Shown here: positions 50,401-62,386 of the stretch, in pieces
Layout: every line of letters begins with the position of its first letter
Numbering within the stretch: the first letter of the stretch is position 1
Assembly: GCA_016859345.1 (NCBI GenBank)
Contig: CM029115.1
Location: forward strand, 10,216,001-10,280,000
Direction of reading: 5' to 3'
Source of the DNA: Istiophorus platypterus
Taxonomy: Eukaryota; Chordata; Actinopteri; Istiophoriformes; Istiophoridae
Length of the DNA stretch: 64,000 nt
Notes under the pieces: generated by a model
Told to the model about the DNA's origin: nothing
What the model saw: the letters and a program-made list of their open reading frames with translations, nothing else
The model's database searches: none
Program-made: the position numbers and the translations under genes

Positions 50401-53400
50401 GCAGATGCACTTCACATGCAAATTATGAATCTCTGTTTGAACAGATCTTGCCGTCAATGTATATGAACTGACAAGATAGAATTTCTGTGTGAATACTGAA
50501 TAATAATCAGGAGGCACAGGTTCAGGTGGTATTTTTATTAAAGACCTGACGCTTCTCAGAGTGTTTGCTATTGCCTCTGTGCTGAAGCTTGTTCGCACAA
50601 AAGCAAGATTTTAAGTTTAGCATTTTTTTTCCCAACAACAGATGCTTGTATTTTTATTACTTTGTTAGTTTGCTGTGTAAAAATAAAGCAAAAAAAAAAA
50701 AAAAGCTGACCTTTCAAAATAATACTCCATCAAGTTCTTTTGTATCAAAGAATTTAACCTCATCCTGAAAATATCAGGCTCTGAGTTTGCTTAAACGGTG
50801 AACCACCTCCTTTTCTCAAAGCTTTTGTCAAATGGTAAAAATCATTCTCTCCAATATTGCTGCTCGCAGAGAAACCTGACCACTATCATCTGTAAGAGCA
50901 TCCCAGAGCTTCCTTAATCTGTCCTTATCCTCCCTTTGATAATACAATACATTTTCATGGTAATTTAAATCATATTTTACTCACAGCCACAGAGTAAAAG
51001 TGTTGCTACCTACACGCTTAGAACAAATGTTAGGTGAAGAAATACCAAGCAATAGAAAAATCCGGGTACAAAATGGTAGCTTGAAAAAATAAAATAGATT
51101 GTAAGTATACAATTGGTTGCATAGGTGAGTGGAGGGAAGAGGATGACTGGAAAAGGAGGTGAGGGAGAAAAAACTGCTTGTAAGATATAAATGTGTCAGG
51201 TACAGCCTCGCTTGTGCATGAAAGACATTTGCACATGTACTTTTTCCCTCAGTTGGCAGGACTGAGAACTACAGTATGGATACAGTATACCAGGTATTAT
51301 TAGTCTTGCTTACGCCTTTAGGTGTCCGCATTCTACAGAAATGCTTCATGAGGTGCAAATCATTCTTCTGTGTGAGATGGTGGCTTGGGAGGTTTATTGC
51401 CTCTCTTCATTCCACTGAATATGCATAATCAATTGTACTAGTAGCAGAAGGTTGTAATTCTTTCCTCGTCAGACGCTTGCATGAATCATATATGCTGTGT
51501 AGTAATGGGCAATGACTGAATGGAGCGGGACACGGGTCAGCTTAACATGGTGTTATAATGACAAAGGGGAACATTAGCTAAGGAAATAAACTCCCTGAAT
51601 CTCAGCCAAACATACTGATTTAATCCAGCAGAGCCAAAAACACCCACCTGATGACAGTGAATATGCAATTAGATGGATATTACAGTACATGTTTCACTTG
51701 TTGACCCACACTGTCATATAAAGGCTCAAGGAAGTGCCTTGTCTGTTTATCTAAGTATACATCCTTGACTTTTCGCTGAATAAAGACCATCGCCTACTGA
51801 AAATAAAATCCATATCTTTGCGTTCTCACAACCCCAAACATGAAGACCTATCAGGAATCCTGCATGGGTGGACATGTAGGCTTTCCTAGGAATGACAGGG
51901 TCTGCTAGAGAGGAACCCCACCCTCGCTTTCTCCAGCATGCCAACACAGAGGAGAGTGGGCAGCGCTGAGACGGCAGCCTGCCGTGGGCACTGCCAGGCT
52001 TAAAGCTGCCCTGTCGTCATCAGAGGCTTGCAGAAAAGAGCGCTGAAATTCTCAAAAAAAAGGGAAAAAAAAAAGAAAAAAAAAAGAGGAGGGGGATCGT
52101 TGCATTTAAATCCTCTCTCAACGCCCCCACATGTTTTAGCAAAGCATAAAAATCATTCACAGAGAGAGAGAAAGCGAAAAAGAAAAAGATAGAGGGAAAT
52201 AGAGAGGAAACAGCTATTAGCAGCAGTAAGCTAGCTCAAGAGATCATAGTGAGGCAGCTCTAATCGCAGTAATGGTTTAAACCCTCATTCCATCCACCAG
52301 ATGCAAGAAATGTCTACCCAAAAACAAGGCTTTGAAATCCCCCATGTCTAAGAATGTGCCCTGTGGCTATGGTCCTTACTGAAAAAAGAAAAAAAGAAAA
52401 CAACAACTTCAAAAGTGTCTCCACTTTTGGAGTAACTACGAGGTATAGATAGCTCCTGTGGCCTGTGTTGTTTACACACGGTACACAGAGGAAAGATAAA
52501 CATGCTTGTATCAGAACTAAGACTCAAAATGATTTGATATGATTAGATAAGCAAAACTTTGGTCATACTAGAATAAATTTGCAAAATAAAACAGCTCAGA
52601 GGATTTAAGACGTTAAAAACCCAGAGCCTTTTTTTTTTTTAACCCTTTCAGGATTCCTCTTAATTTTCATTATTCTTATACTCTTCTTTATAGGAAAAGC
52701 TGGTTTTCCAAAGGGCTTCTTACAACATCAAGAACCTGTGCAGCTCTTTCTTTTCTGGGAAAAAAAAAATTCCCTAAAACCATGCTGCCAGTTACAGTAG
52801 ACGTAGTGTTACGCTGAGACTAAGAGTATAGATTTTAAATAAAAACAGGTGTTGACATTTGTAAACTTTGTTCAGCATAAACTACACAATTTACCTTAAT
52901 CTTTATTACATTATTAATAATCAAAACTTCTATTGGTGCAATTTTATGTAAAATAAATAAATAAATGAAGCTATCTCATTCAGGAAGAAGAATATTATCA
53001 AAAGGCAATTTTGCTTTGACCTTTGCTTTGGCCAGGCAAAGTCTTTAATATATTTGGATTCTAACTAAACATATGTATTGTATGAGGCTAGAAGAAGTTT
53101 GTTCCACTTGCAGGTTTGATTCCTTGCATCTGAGAATCTCTCATTGTTGAGCTCATTCTTCAGAGACACTTTTTACAGCAAGGTGTCACTGTGGATCAAA
53201 CATAAGAGCTGGTTTGGAAAACCAGGAGGGGTTTCACGAGAGCACAGCACTGGTCTCTCCCTCAGAGGTCAATTAATAATTGACATCATTATTATCAGGC
53301 TGTGTCAGGGAACATTCCTACAGCCTCTATGTCAAATATGAGAAATTTAGTGGAATGAAATTATACTTGAGTGTCCTCTGCCTGTCATTTTGATTGTTTT

Positions 53401-56330
53401 AACACTTTGGCTCGATGACACTGAAGTTAACGGATACTTCTGGTATGTACCAAGAAAATCCATCAAGGATAAGAGACTGGAGCAAGAAATAAAGTATTTT
53501 TGATCAACTAATGGCTTCGATTTTCACTTCTTATGAGGTTAATGTGCTATAATTTTGGATATCACAAACAGGACAAAAGTCAAGAAAAGCTGTAGGTCTC
53601 ATTTGAACAAAGGAAGTAGAGTTTTTGTTGCCCTGCCTTGGTATAACCAATTTAAGTGTTTTTTCAGAGAATATAGCTATTTAGTGGAACAAAATTCTAA
53701 TCACATCTATGTTATGCATTCTCCTCAAAACACCAACTTTATCTTTAAGCGTATCACATTTCTTAGTCTATATTGTACAGTTATAGTACAGTATTTCAAA
53801 ACCTTAATCAATGAAGCAGAGGACAGTTTCATTTTCTATTGTTGTTCCCATTAAAGTTCAGAGGTTAATATATTCAAAGAAAAAAAGTAAAAGAAAGTTC
53901 ATGCCATTAAAAAATTTACATGTGACCTTTAGGAAATTCAACTTAAAACTTATTACTATGATTTCTACACGTTCCCCTGAAAGAATGTCGTCAGGTCTGA
54001 TTCATTTCCAGTCCTTAATAAAACTTTGCACTACCTTTATTTATCTGACTAAAAAAGCCATGTTTTGCCCCACAGAAATCTGCAGTTTCTGTGACCCTTT
54101 GCTTTTGTTTTTGGTCATGAGCACCTATTTGGAGGCTTTTTTTTTTCTGTGGGACTCCTGCCCATTGTGCTCCATTACAATTACTCAGCAGGCTAGTTCC
54201 CCTCCCAGTAATGAAGTGGGTGGTACAGTGGGTGGATTTGAGCCTGAGTGGCCACTATTCTGTATTCCTGCTACTGGGTACAAGGGCTGAGTGGCAAAGA
54301 ATAGCAGCAACGCTGGCAGCATGGCACAGTGACAAATAGCGTGGTGGACCAGCAGACCAACCACAGAACCACCAGCAACAATCTAAGCCTTCAATAGTGC
54401 CTGTTTGCTTAAGTGTCAGGAGAAATGGAGAATTACATTTCAAAGCCCAGTAAATAAAGTTTGTATTGATTTAATCTAACATGTAATCTGTTTTGCTGTC
54501 TAGCAGTGATTCTGGCAATAAAAGAGAATCATGTAAGACAGCATTATAGATAATACGACCATAGATCAAAGGGAGTTTGAGCAAGAGAAAGGCGATAGAT
54601 CATGTTCAAGCTAGACTGCTTGGCTCTGGAATTCATAAACTAGCTCCTAAAGCGAGGTGGCTTTCAATTTAAGTTTTCAATTTACAGATATAAGATTTGG
54701 TGAACACTTGATGTAATTTCATTGTCACTTCAGCAGGGGTTCTGTGGACTGGAAAGTGTGTCTCTCTCTATCTGTGGCTCAACAATTAAACTACACAGAA
54801 GATGATCTGCCGGAAAATATACATATTAATAAATGAGTGTGGCACTCTGTGATGATTTTATGGCTGGCATGACAAGAGTAGGCATTTAAAGAGGAACATA
54901 CTACATGATAGTATAGCCCTACTTCATGTTTTGTCAAACCATTTTCCAAACTTGTTTCTCTTTTCAGCTTATGTGGTATAGAAGATATTAAGCTGCTGTG
55001 TTTTTAATGTCGTGCTCCTCTTACAAGCATTTCCAACATTCCTATGTTATCAACAAATAAAATTCTGATACTTAAATTTTTCTAAAAGTCTTTTACACCA
55101 AATTTATCTAAAATTTTAACACTACACCCAAACTTTAAACACTAGTGGTAACGCATTATTGTGGATTCCAGCCTAGTCGGTTTGATCGATGAATTACAAT
55201 TAGCAGTCTGTGTAACTTATTCTGCTTTGTTTTATGGTTACTATGTTCATTAACTCGAATTAAAGTTATTTTATTCTTGAACTTGAATTACCATTAAAGA
55301 ATATTGTTTCATATATTGATTCTCAGCTTTGTTTGCTGTCTGCTGCAGTTCTGTCTGATCACCCAGGATAGAGATTTATTGTCTGTAACGTCACCAGTAT
55401 GATTAGAGTTATTCCCAATCAAAACTGAGCTATCATTGCTTATTGAATTAAGGATGCCAATGGTAGTATTACAAACTTTACAATTTAAGTTATCTGACAT
55501 TCTAAATAGTATAAACTACAAGTGCAGATACAACTAAAGTGTGATTTAACAAAATTGTTCCTCAAATGGCTTACGAGTATGAGGTGCTAGCACCCCACTC
55601 TGGTGTTAAAGATTACTACAGTTAACCAGTAATCAGTAAAGGTAATGCAGATAATACAAGGAGACATAGGTGCTCAAACTGAACATTTAACTGGCATTTA
55701 AAATACTGATAAAGTGCATTTTAATGCTTATCATTTTGCCAAATATTGTGAATACTTTGTCTCTTGTGACGGAAACCCATAGCCTGCACTGTTGATGTTG
55801 AGATGCAGCCTGTTTTATCCATTACTGCACTCTAGTGTTATAGATAAGCATGTGCATGTCTGCCAACAAAGACAACATTTCACAGACAGCATAATGTCAA
55901 ACATATCCCAACAAAACCTCTGATCATATTTCAGTTAACTTTTCTGAAAAGTTAACAATTTTAGAAGCATAAATATGCTTCTCTTTGATGAAGGAGATGG
56001 AATGATAAGCTTATACAAAGAAATGAGGATTTTGTATGAAAAACTTTCTAAAATCTGCAGCTTGCAGCTTTAATATTCAAGGAAGTGCCGATGTACCAAT
56101 GGATATCAGTTTGGAATGGGTAAAATGTTTGTGTTCTTTAAGGTTCAGTCTACTATTTAAAAAGAAAAAGTGGGCCATATTCTCTTATCTACTAGCCTGC
56201 AGTCGTGGGATTATAATAAATGCACTGTAAATACTGCAAGGGCCCACTAGGACTATTTGATTACTCTGACACCACTCCAACAACAAACGGCATAAAAACA
56301 CAGACACACACATGTACATACATCTCTTAC

Positions 56331-56463
56331 CTTGTTTGCTCCAGAGAAGTAAATCAGTGGGGCTTTCCAAACTGTGCTGATCTTCTCTCTGAGTTCCTGG
56401 CTCTTTGGAACTACAAAATATTTGTTGATATCCAGCTCTGGATAGATCACTTCAAGTCCACCG
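56331..56463 (-). CDS. pebp4: Phosphatidylethanolamine-binding protein 4, exon 3
   Basis: After one base that completes a His codon the exon encodes GGLEVIYPELDINKYFVVP, a KSQELREKIS helix, and APLIYFSGANK. This matches human PEBP4 QGLEVFYPELGNIGCKVVP...YRQKITSWMEPIVKFPGA, the start of the mature PEBP domain. The acceptor is TTCAATAAAG|CGG and the donor is AACAAG|GTAAGA. Phase 2 to 0 agrees with exons 2 and 4. Confidence 0.94.
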
Positions 56464-56722
56464 CTTTATTGAAGAGAGATAAAAGCTTAATCTACATGAT
56501 TCTGTATTACTTTTGTACTAAGGGCAAGCTCACACCCTGATTTAAACATGGCCAACTTATCAAAAAGGTTCTGATATTGCTCTTAGCATAAAATGCCTTT
56601 GTACAATATTTAGTGAGCAAAGGAAGCTTTGGTTCTTCTGTCTTTACCATGTTCATTTTCTTTATAATTTATCTTGTCATAGCCTTTGATCACAGCTCTC
56701 TGAAGCGACATGATCTACTTAC
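56464..56722 (-). other. pebp4: pebp4 intron 2
   Basis: A short 259-nt intron with a textbook GTAAGT donor at 56722. Nothing else is recognised in it. Confidence 0.9.
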
Positions 56723-56826
56723 TGACAGAAAGAAGAATCCAGAGAGCTCAGGGTGTCTGGTGTTGCTTCCAGATGAAAAAGCCCCAGAAAGCAGGCAGAT
56801 AACACCAGATATGACCCCAGTACAGC
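56723..56826 (-). CDS. pebp4: Phosphatidylethanolamine-binding protein 4, exon 2 (signal-peptide region)
   Basis: The exon encodes AVLGSYLVLSACFLGLF, a hydrophobic stretch fitting a secretory signal peptide, then HLEATPDTLSSLDSSFC and two bases of a His codon. The DTL...FC end aligns with human PEBP4 DEDTLFCQGLEV, keeping the conserved Cys just before the PEBP domain. The acceptor is TGCTGCTATTCTTCAG| with a good pyrimidine tract, and the donor is CTGTCA|GTAAGT. There is no in-frame Met, so translation must begin in an upstream exon. The opposite strand also shows a long open frame here, which is a shadow. Confidence 0.88.
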
Positions 56827-58099
56827 CTGAAGAATAGCAGCACTCAGTTAGGCAAGAAGCAGTTATTTTCAATTAATATGTTTTGCTGATGAAATGTGTT
56901 ATTTTTGGAATCTTTTGGGATTCGGCTGTATTGTTCTTTTGCCAAGTGATATAGGTAACTACACATTGACAGTCATGGACAGAGCAGGCCTGTCTATTCT
57001 GGCTGGCCAGTTTAGAAGAGTGCCACACTATTTCACATGGTCATTTCTACTGAAAGACAGTTCAAGTTTCACCTCATTCATATGTCAATCAGCAAAGATC
57101 TTGAACACTGAAAAAATGGAGTTTGCCAGTAACGCAATGTAACCGTTACTCAGGTGCCTCTGAATTACAGCTTTGATGTAGGCCTGCAACTGTCCTTTAA
57201 TTTCATTATCAACAACTGGCCAAATAGTTTGTAGATATATTGTTTGCTCGATACGAATGTCAGAAAACAGATTAAAATACCAGACACATGATCCTAGACC
57301 AAAAGTTGACTTCTTTACACGGCTTGTCTGAACTATGCTGTTGAATATAATACAATGCAAGACAAAGAAAAGCAGAAAACTTTAACATGTGAGAATCCTA
57401 CACCAGAATATTGTAGCCATTTTCCTTGAAAACTGACTGAAATGATTATACAATTATTTGGATGTGTGGTAATTCATTTTCTGTTGATTAGCTAATAGAC
57501 GATCTGACTAATTATTCCAGCTCGGTTTTGATGTGTTTACTTCATTAGGTTGAGGACTTTGTGCTGCCCTCGGTCCGGTTACATTTCAGTACTTGGCCTC
57601 CTATACGAGCTCAAATGAATCCTACCGGTCTTAATTTGCATTTTTATTTGAAATCAATATCACAAAAAAATAATTGTAGGTCCTGCGTTAATTCTGGGCT
57701 TGACACAAATAGGAGGCAACGCGCCACACTGCAAAAAAAAAGTAGTATTACGTGCTGTTTACATGTTACTATATTTAAACTAAGCGGCAGCGCCCTTAAT
57801 GCAATAACTTTCAGTTATTTATTTCCTGTTCGCAATCTTCAGGCTGTGATACAACTTAGAAACGACTCTCTCTTGAGCCGTGAATGAAATTTTAAAACAA
57901 AATTCTTTTATTGCTATTATTATTATTATTATTACTTTTTTTTTTTTTCTTTGGGGTAAATTCTCACTAGCGCGATTTAACCACCGCTCGTTTCAGCGCG
58001 TTTACACTCGCGCCGAGTGTCGACTCGGTGCATTTGGCCGAGTGTCCGGCGCAGGACCGAGGAGGGTCGCGGTGAAACGAGCGCAGTCTCGTCCTCCAC
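56827..58099 (-). other. pebp4: pebp4 intron 1 (upstream boundary tentative)
   Basis: About 1.3 kb between the candidate first exon in the CpG island and exon 2. No other exon candidate with an in-frame ATG and phase-0 donor was found in it. Confidence 0.4.
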
Positions 58100-58129
58100 C
58101 TGCGTCGGAGTCGCCCCGGTCGTTCCCAT
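58100..58129 (-). CDS. pebp4: Tentative pebp4 coding exon 1 (start codon)
   Basis: Inside the CpG island the minus strand has GGAGCGATGG, a fair start context, followed by MGTTGATPTQ and a CAG|GTGGAG donor in phase 0, exactly the phase exon 2 requires. Joining them would give an N-terminus of about 10 residues before the hydrophobic signal core and a protein of about 206 residues. Against it: the donor is weak at +4 and +5, and I cannot align these residues with other PEBP4 N-termini. A different small exon between 56850 and 58100 is possible. Confidence 0.35.
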
Positions 58130-58187
58130 CGCTCCGGCCGCGTCCGCTCCGGCTCCGCAGCCGCTTCCTCCTTGTGCGCTCGCTGCT

Positions 58188-58212
58188 GCCGCCGCCGCCG
58201 CCGCCGCCGCCG
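58188..58212. repeat. (GCC)n trinucleotide repeat
   Basis: About eight to nine pure GCC/CCG units. In the pebp4 sense strand this is a GGC repeat that would lie in the 5' UTR or proximal promoter. Confidence 0.9.
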
Positions 58213-58394
58213 CAGCCGGATCTGATGGGTGCAGGATCCTGGTGACGTAAGAGGCTGTAAAAAGTTAAGTATTACATAACTAAAAAAAAAAAAAAAAAAA
58301 GAGCTTTGAAAAATAAAATCGAGGAAAGTAAAAAATTAATATGGAAGACCAGGTTGTAAAAAAAAATAAATAGACTGGCGCGACGCCCAAACTG

Positions 58395-61300
58395 CACACG
58401 TTGCTCCATTTTTATTTAGTAAATATTATTTACACGTTTTCAAGAACACATGCTACAGAATTTCAGATTTACAGCTCCTAAACAATAGAAACAGCTCTTG
58501 AGAACAAAAACACCTGATGACTATGGAAATTGTCATCTAGGCTGAGAACACTGAGAAAACATTCAAGTTTTTTTTCTATTTTTTTATTGTTTTTTTTTTT
58601 TTTTTATTTAATTTTCAACCATTTCTGAACAAGGCCTCTTAAACTATGCAGTAGTGATTGTGCAGCATATATAATATATTCCTGGTGCTGCTAAAGCTCC
58701 CTTTGGTTTGTGCTTCTCTGCAGCCATGATATTAGCACCCAAACATATGGAAAAGGGCCCCAGTGACAACGTCTTTGTAATTTATAATCTAATCCTTTTT
58801 TTTTTTTTTTTTTACCTGATGTTGTCTACCTAACTAATGATGTTGCCATCTAATGCAATTTGAATAGAACCTGGTGCTACAAAGCAGTGCAAGTTTGTAG
58901 TTTCAAAGTCAGACATTTCAGTATGCATAGTTCAAAAACAGTACCTACTTAAACTATGCAATAGCTTGTATCAATTGCTATGTCAAGTTTGAACTGAAAA
59001 TCATCCCACAATTTATATTTACATGTTTGATTTAAAATCTACCCTCCAATGGCCACACTGTCTCAGCACTTTGTAACTATGCAGACTCCAAAAAAAGGAG
59101 CTCATTAGGATCAAGAAGCTTTAAAATAATACAATAAAATTGAAATCCCTGCATTCATTTCATGGTTAATGTCACAAACTGATGGTTTGTCAATGTGTTA
59201 TTCTGGTGCGGCTTCGATGATCAGAGTCTTTAATTAGTTTTGTGTTTCAGCTTTATAAAGGACATAAACCCTACGCATTGTTCAAACTTAAGCACACTCA
59301 CTGGATTCCTCAAATCACACACCAATTGATTGCTTTACATCCAAATTATGGATTATGTACATTTACAAATAAACACACGGCCTAGAGAGCACCATGGTAA
59401 CTTAACATACAGCAAACAAACGAGTAACCATAGTAACACTACTTTACATTCGATACCATACACTACACTGTACATTAAGGCATGAGGTGTTGTTGATGCA
59501 AAAATCAGCAGTAGATTCTTTGAGAAATGCAATGCACTGAGGAATGAAATGAATGTTTCTGAACTTTACCAATCACACCACCAAGGCAAATAATAACAAT
59601 ATACACTCTCCCGCTGTTAATCTACTATACTTAACTGCATTTTGTGTGAAAAATTGGACATTATTTTTTATTAATCAAATAAACTGATTAATGGTTTAAA
59701 AAAAATTATCAATGTATAAATAAATTAAAACGTCCAGGTTTGGAATAAAGCTGGCTCTAAAAGAGTACCATGCTCCGAAGGCTCGTCCCTCTGCCTCATG
59801 TCTGCCTATGTATGCTAAAAGATTCGAACAATTAAGTTATCTAAAAATGACAGTTCCTATGTTTAATTATTAACTGACAAAATCAGTGTAATTGGGAACA
59901 ATTTAAAGCTACTGCTTAGAGCACCAGCCCCATCACTTATCTATAGCTTGCACTTTAAATCACGATGAGTAAACCTCATCTATTTTTCCGCAAGCCCTGT
60001 TCATGCAGTGTAATTAGGTCAGGAGTTATTACAAGCAAGAAATTGGTTTGTCACTGAAGTGATTCATACTGCTTAAACGTTTGAAGCTCTTTGTTGGACT
60101 CTATCTACCTATCTATCTAATAAAAAAAAAAAAAAACTGTATTGAAAAGTATGACCAATCATATGCAGAATTAAAGCAAGCCTTTCTTTAACATATGCTG
60201 CAAAAGCAAATGCTGCAATCAGATTGTACTTTTTTGATAACAATGACATGTTTTATGTATGCACCATAAGTTGTTTTTTTTTTAATGTAATCTATGTACA
60301 CGTGTGTAATTCACTTTGCACTGTAATCCTACTTTACTATTAGTCAACTGTTCATATGAAGTGCCTTTAATTTGCATGTATACTACAGTATATAATAGAT
60401 GTAACTGGAGGTCAGCAATATGAGTTATGAGTTCAACAATAGTTTGTAGCTGCACAGTAACTAAACGCAAGTCGGATAAGTCAAGTCTATATTCAGTAAA
60501 TGTATTACTTAGTAATACTGTATGATTCTGCTCACTGCCTGCAGTGTACAATATTAGGTAACTGCACATTAGAATGATCCAAGTTACTTGCAGTTCATCT
60601 GATATTTTGTACAATTTACAATACCACCCATTTTCACTGAACTCCTTACTTAAAAATCCACTAATACTGCAGTCCATCTTAAAATCAAGTATTACAGCAG
60701 ATGACAATCTTGAACATATACTGTGAGGTGTACAAAACAAATCAAGAGAAATGATTTGATCTAAACCTCTTCATAGCTTTTTTTTTTTTTAATTTTAAAT
60801 ATTGCAGTCCTGTGTCTTCCCCCGTTCCTTTTTTAAAATTTGCTGCAGTGTGTCATGACACCATACTGTCTTTAGTGCCATTCACCAGGTTGCTGCTACA
60901 GGAGGTTTTAGTGTGTCTCTGGGAAGAAGAGTCCAAAAAATGCTCGAGGTGTGTAGAAGAATATGGATGACCTCACCCAGGCATGAGGAAGCTGTCCTGC
61001 ATTTACAGGTCTTACACAGCCAACTGCAGGGAGTCAGGGGGCAACTTCTGTTCAACTAAGATAAATACCTAAAGGCCAAATCACCACCAGTGACAGATTC
61101 ATCAAACACACCATCACGGAGGAATGGTAATGTACATGTGGTCACTTCAGCTCTGGAAATGCTGCTATTGATTCTGAGATGCATCATGTTTAGCTTTCCA
61201 GGATGACAGTGAACAAGCTGATGGGACCATTCAATAAAAAGCTGAAGGACGAAGGAAACACATGTGCAAACAAGCCTCATCAAGCAACAAAGGAAATACT

Positions 61301-62180
61301 AGTGATCTGGTTTGTTTTTGCTGGCATTTTACAGAAAATATAGATATTTTCCTTGATTTGGGATCTCTTGTGTCTCAGGACACTGTATGCATTTGTGTAA
61401 ACTAAAGCCCTTTTTTAACAAGAGGCCACAAATCACAAGATCACAATATGTAAATGCTGAGTGTGTCCAGACTCACATCACTTTTAGCCGGGCAAGCTTT
61501 ACATAAACATTCAAATACAGAATGACTGTACAAAAATAAACTTGCAAGTATTTTCATTTATGCATACATGATCATAATCAGCATGTTCAGAGTGAATGAC
61601 TTCAATAATTGATTCCTGGCAGGCTATACTATCGTTGCATCCTGTTGATGAGATCATAATGTACACATAGTTTAGTACGTTGTACAAACACTTAAGGGCA
61701 AAGTGTTATATCTCTGAGACTTAAGTACTGTATTGAATTGCTGGTTGTTGCAGCTGATAAGCAGCACTTGGTAATCAGTTCAGGTTATTGGTGATAGTTA
61801 TGACCACAGGTGGAAAGTTCTGTGCCAGCAGAGTCCTATTTTTAAAACTTAAAACTCAAACAGTGGAACGCATAACAATCAGTGTGAGTTGTTATTTGTG
61901 CCAGTTACACTGTGCCATTTGTCAGTGAGGTTCAAATCACTTGAGTATCATGTACATCAAGCTAAAAATATGAGGAACAAAACTCTACTTTAACTGCCAG
62001 ATTGAGCTGACGTTACAAACCTGGAGGAGTGCCGTTTGACTGCAGAGGCAAACAAACAGGAGGAGAAACTGTGTGCCTGAATAATTGGGACGTACCTAGT
62101 AGTGCTTATCTTCCATCGAATCTTTTACAACTCACATCCACACGCGTGTAGTCCAGAGCAGACCCGGCCTTACCACTCGG
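58395..62180 (-). other. rhobtb2: rhobtb2 3' UTR (about 3.8 kb)
   Basis: Runs from the rhobtb2 stop codon to an AATAAA (58411-58416, minus strand). The AATAAA is followed by a GU-rich stretch (ACGTGTGCAGTTTGGG) just past the expected cleavage site. The interval is AT-rich with homopolymer tracts, and has two Pumilio-type TGTAAATA sites (58427-58434 and 59016-59023). Open frames here (for example 60282-60740) have no protein similarity. Additional internal polyadenylation sites are possible. Confidence 0.7.
58411..58416 (-). terminator. rhobtb2: Distal polyadenylation signal of rhobtb2
   Basis: Canonical AATAAA on the minus strand with a GU-rich downstream element. It is the last such signal before the CpG island. 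Confidence 0.6.
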
Positions 62181-62386
62181 TCAGATGACAGCGGACGAAC
62201 CAGGGGAAGGAGAGTTTGAGTTGGGGGAGGAGGGGAGGTTCCAAAAGAGCCACTTGCGTTTACACTGCCGTCTCTGGTACAGGTAGTCCTCCTTGTCACG
62301 CTCTTTGCGTGCTCTTTGGTAGTGGTCATCCTCTTTAAGATACCACACAGGGGGCCAGCGATGTTTCTCAAAGTATTCTTGGTTCT
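62181..62386 (-). CDS. rhobtb2: Rho-related BTB domain-containing protein 2 (RHOBTB2), last coding exon
   Basis: The exon encodes the C-terminus of RHOBTB2, an atypical Rho GTPase with two BTB domains that acts as a CUL3 ubiquitin-ligase adaptor. After two bases completing a Glu codon it reads NQEYFEKHRWPPVWYLKEDD, then HYQRARKERDKEDYLYQRR, then KRKWLFWNLPSSP and a Ser/Pro/Asn-rich tail ending SSAVI. The HRWPPVWYLKE.DHYQRA block is diagnostic of RHOBTB proteins, and the WLFWN.PSSP...AV ending is that of RHOBTB2 rather than RHOBTB1 (WCFWNSSPAVA). The acceptor GATGCAG| was chosen because it gives KSTENQEYFE, matching human MSPENQEYFE. A second acceptor 15 nt upstream would add five residues. 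Confidence 0.95.

Larger units (their letters stand above)
35711..56330 (-). other. pebp4: pebp4 intron 3 (20.6 kb)
   Basis: A very long intron. It holds a long CA repeat (37338-37414), a GT repeat (40816-40856), a dispersed-repeat fragment (40121-40172), an 18-bp palindrome (44491-44508) and an hAT-like MITE (47137-47486). No further exon was found. The longest open frames (44598-45083 minus, 53811-54290 plus, 47860-48198 plus) lack recognisable domains. Confidence 0.75.
57965..58256 (-). promoter_or_regulatory. pebp4: CpG island, probable pebp4 promoter
   Basis: A sharp GC- and CpG-rich block of about 290 bp in otherwise AT-rich DNA; it is by far the densest CpG cluster in the window. It contains a (GCC)n run (58188-58212) and, at its right edge, TGACGTAA (58243-58250), a CRE/ATF-type site. 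Its position just upstream of pebp4 exon 2 and just below the rhobtb2 polyadenylation site makes it the likely pebp4 promoter and first exon. It could also fire a non-coding transcript in the plus direction. Confidence 0.65.

Noticed and set aside
53110..53125. GGTTTGATTCC as a tRNA/SINE B box
   Set aside because: No matching A box or cloverleaf upstream; a single B-box-like 11-mer is not enough.
53811..54290. 159-codon open frame, plus strand
   Set aside because: Low-complexity Lys/Ser/Phe composition, no recognisable family, lies inside pebp4 intron 3.
57880..58250. Plus-strand proteins with Ala- or Pro-rich tails across the CpG island
   Set aside because: The Ala/Pro runs are translations of the GCC repeat. 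The neighbouring genes and exon phases point to a minus-strand first exon instead.
58017..58250. GTGACGTAAGAG at the island edge as a splice donor of a plus-strand gene
   Set aside because: GTAAGA fits a donor, but no downstream plus-strand exon is seen and the same bases form a CRE/ATF site in the expected promoter position of pebp4.
60282..60740. 152-codon open frame, minus strand
   Set aside because: Lies inside the rhobtb2 3' UTR and has no domain.
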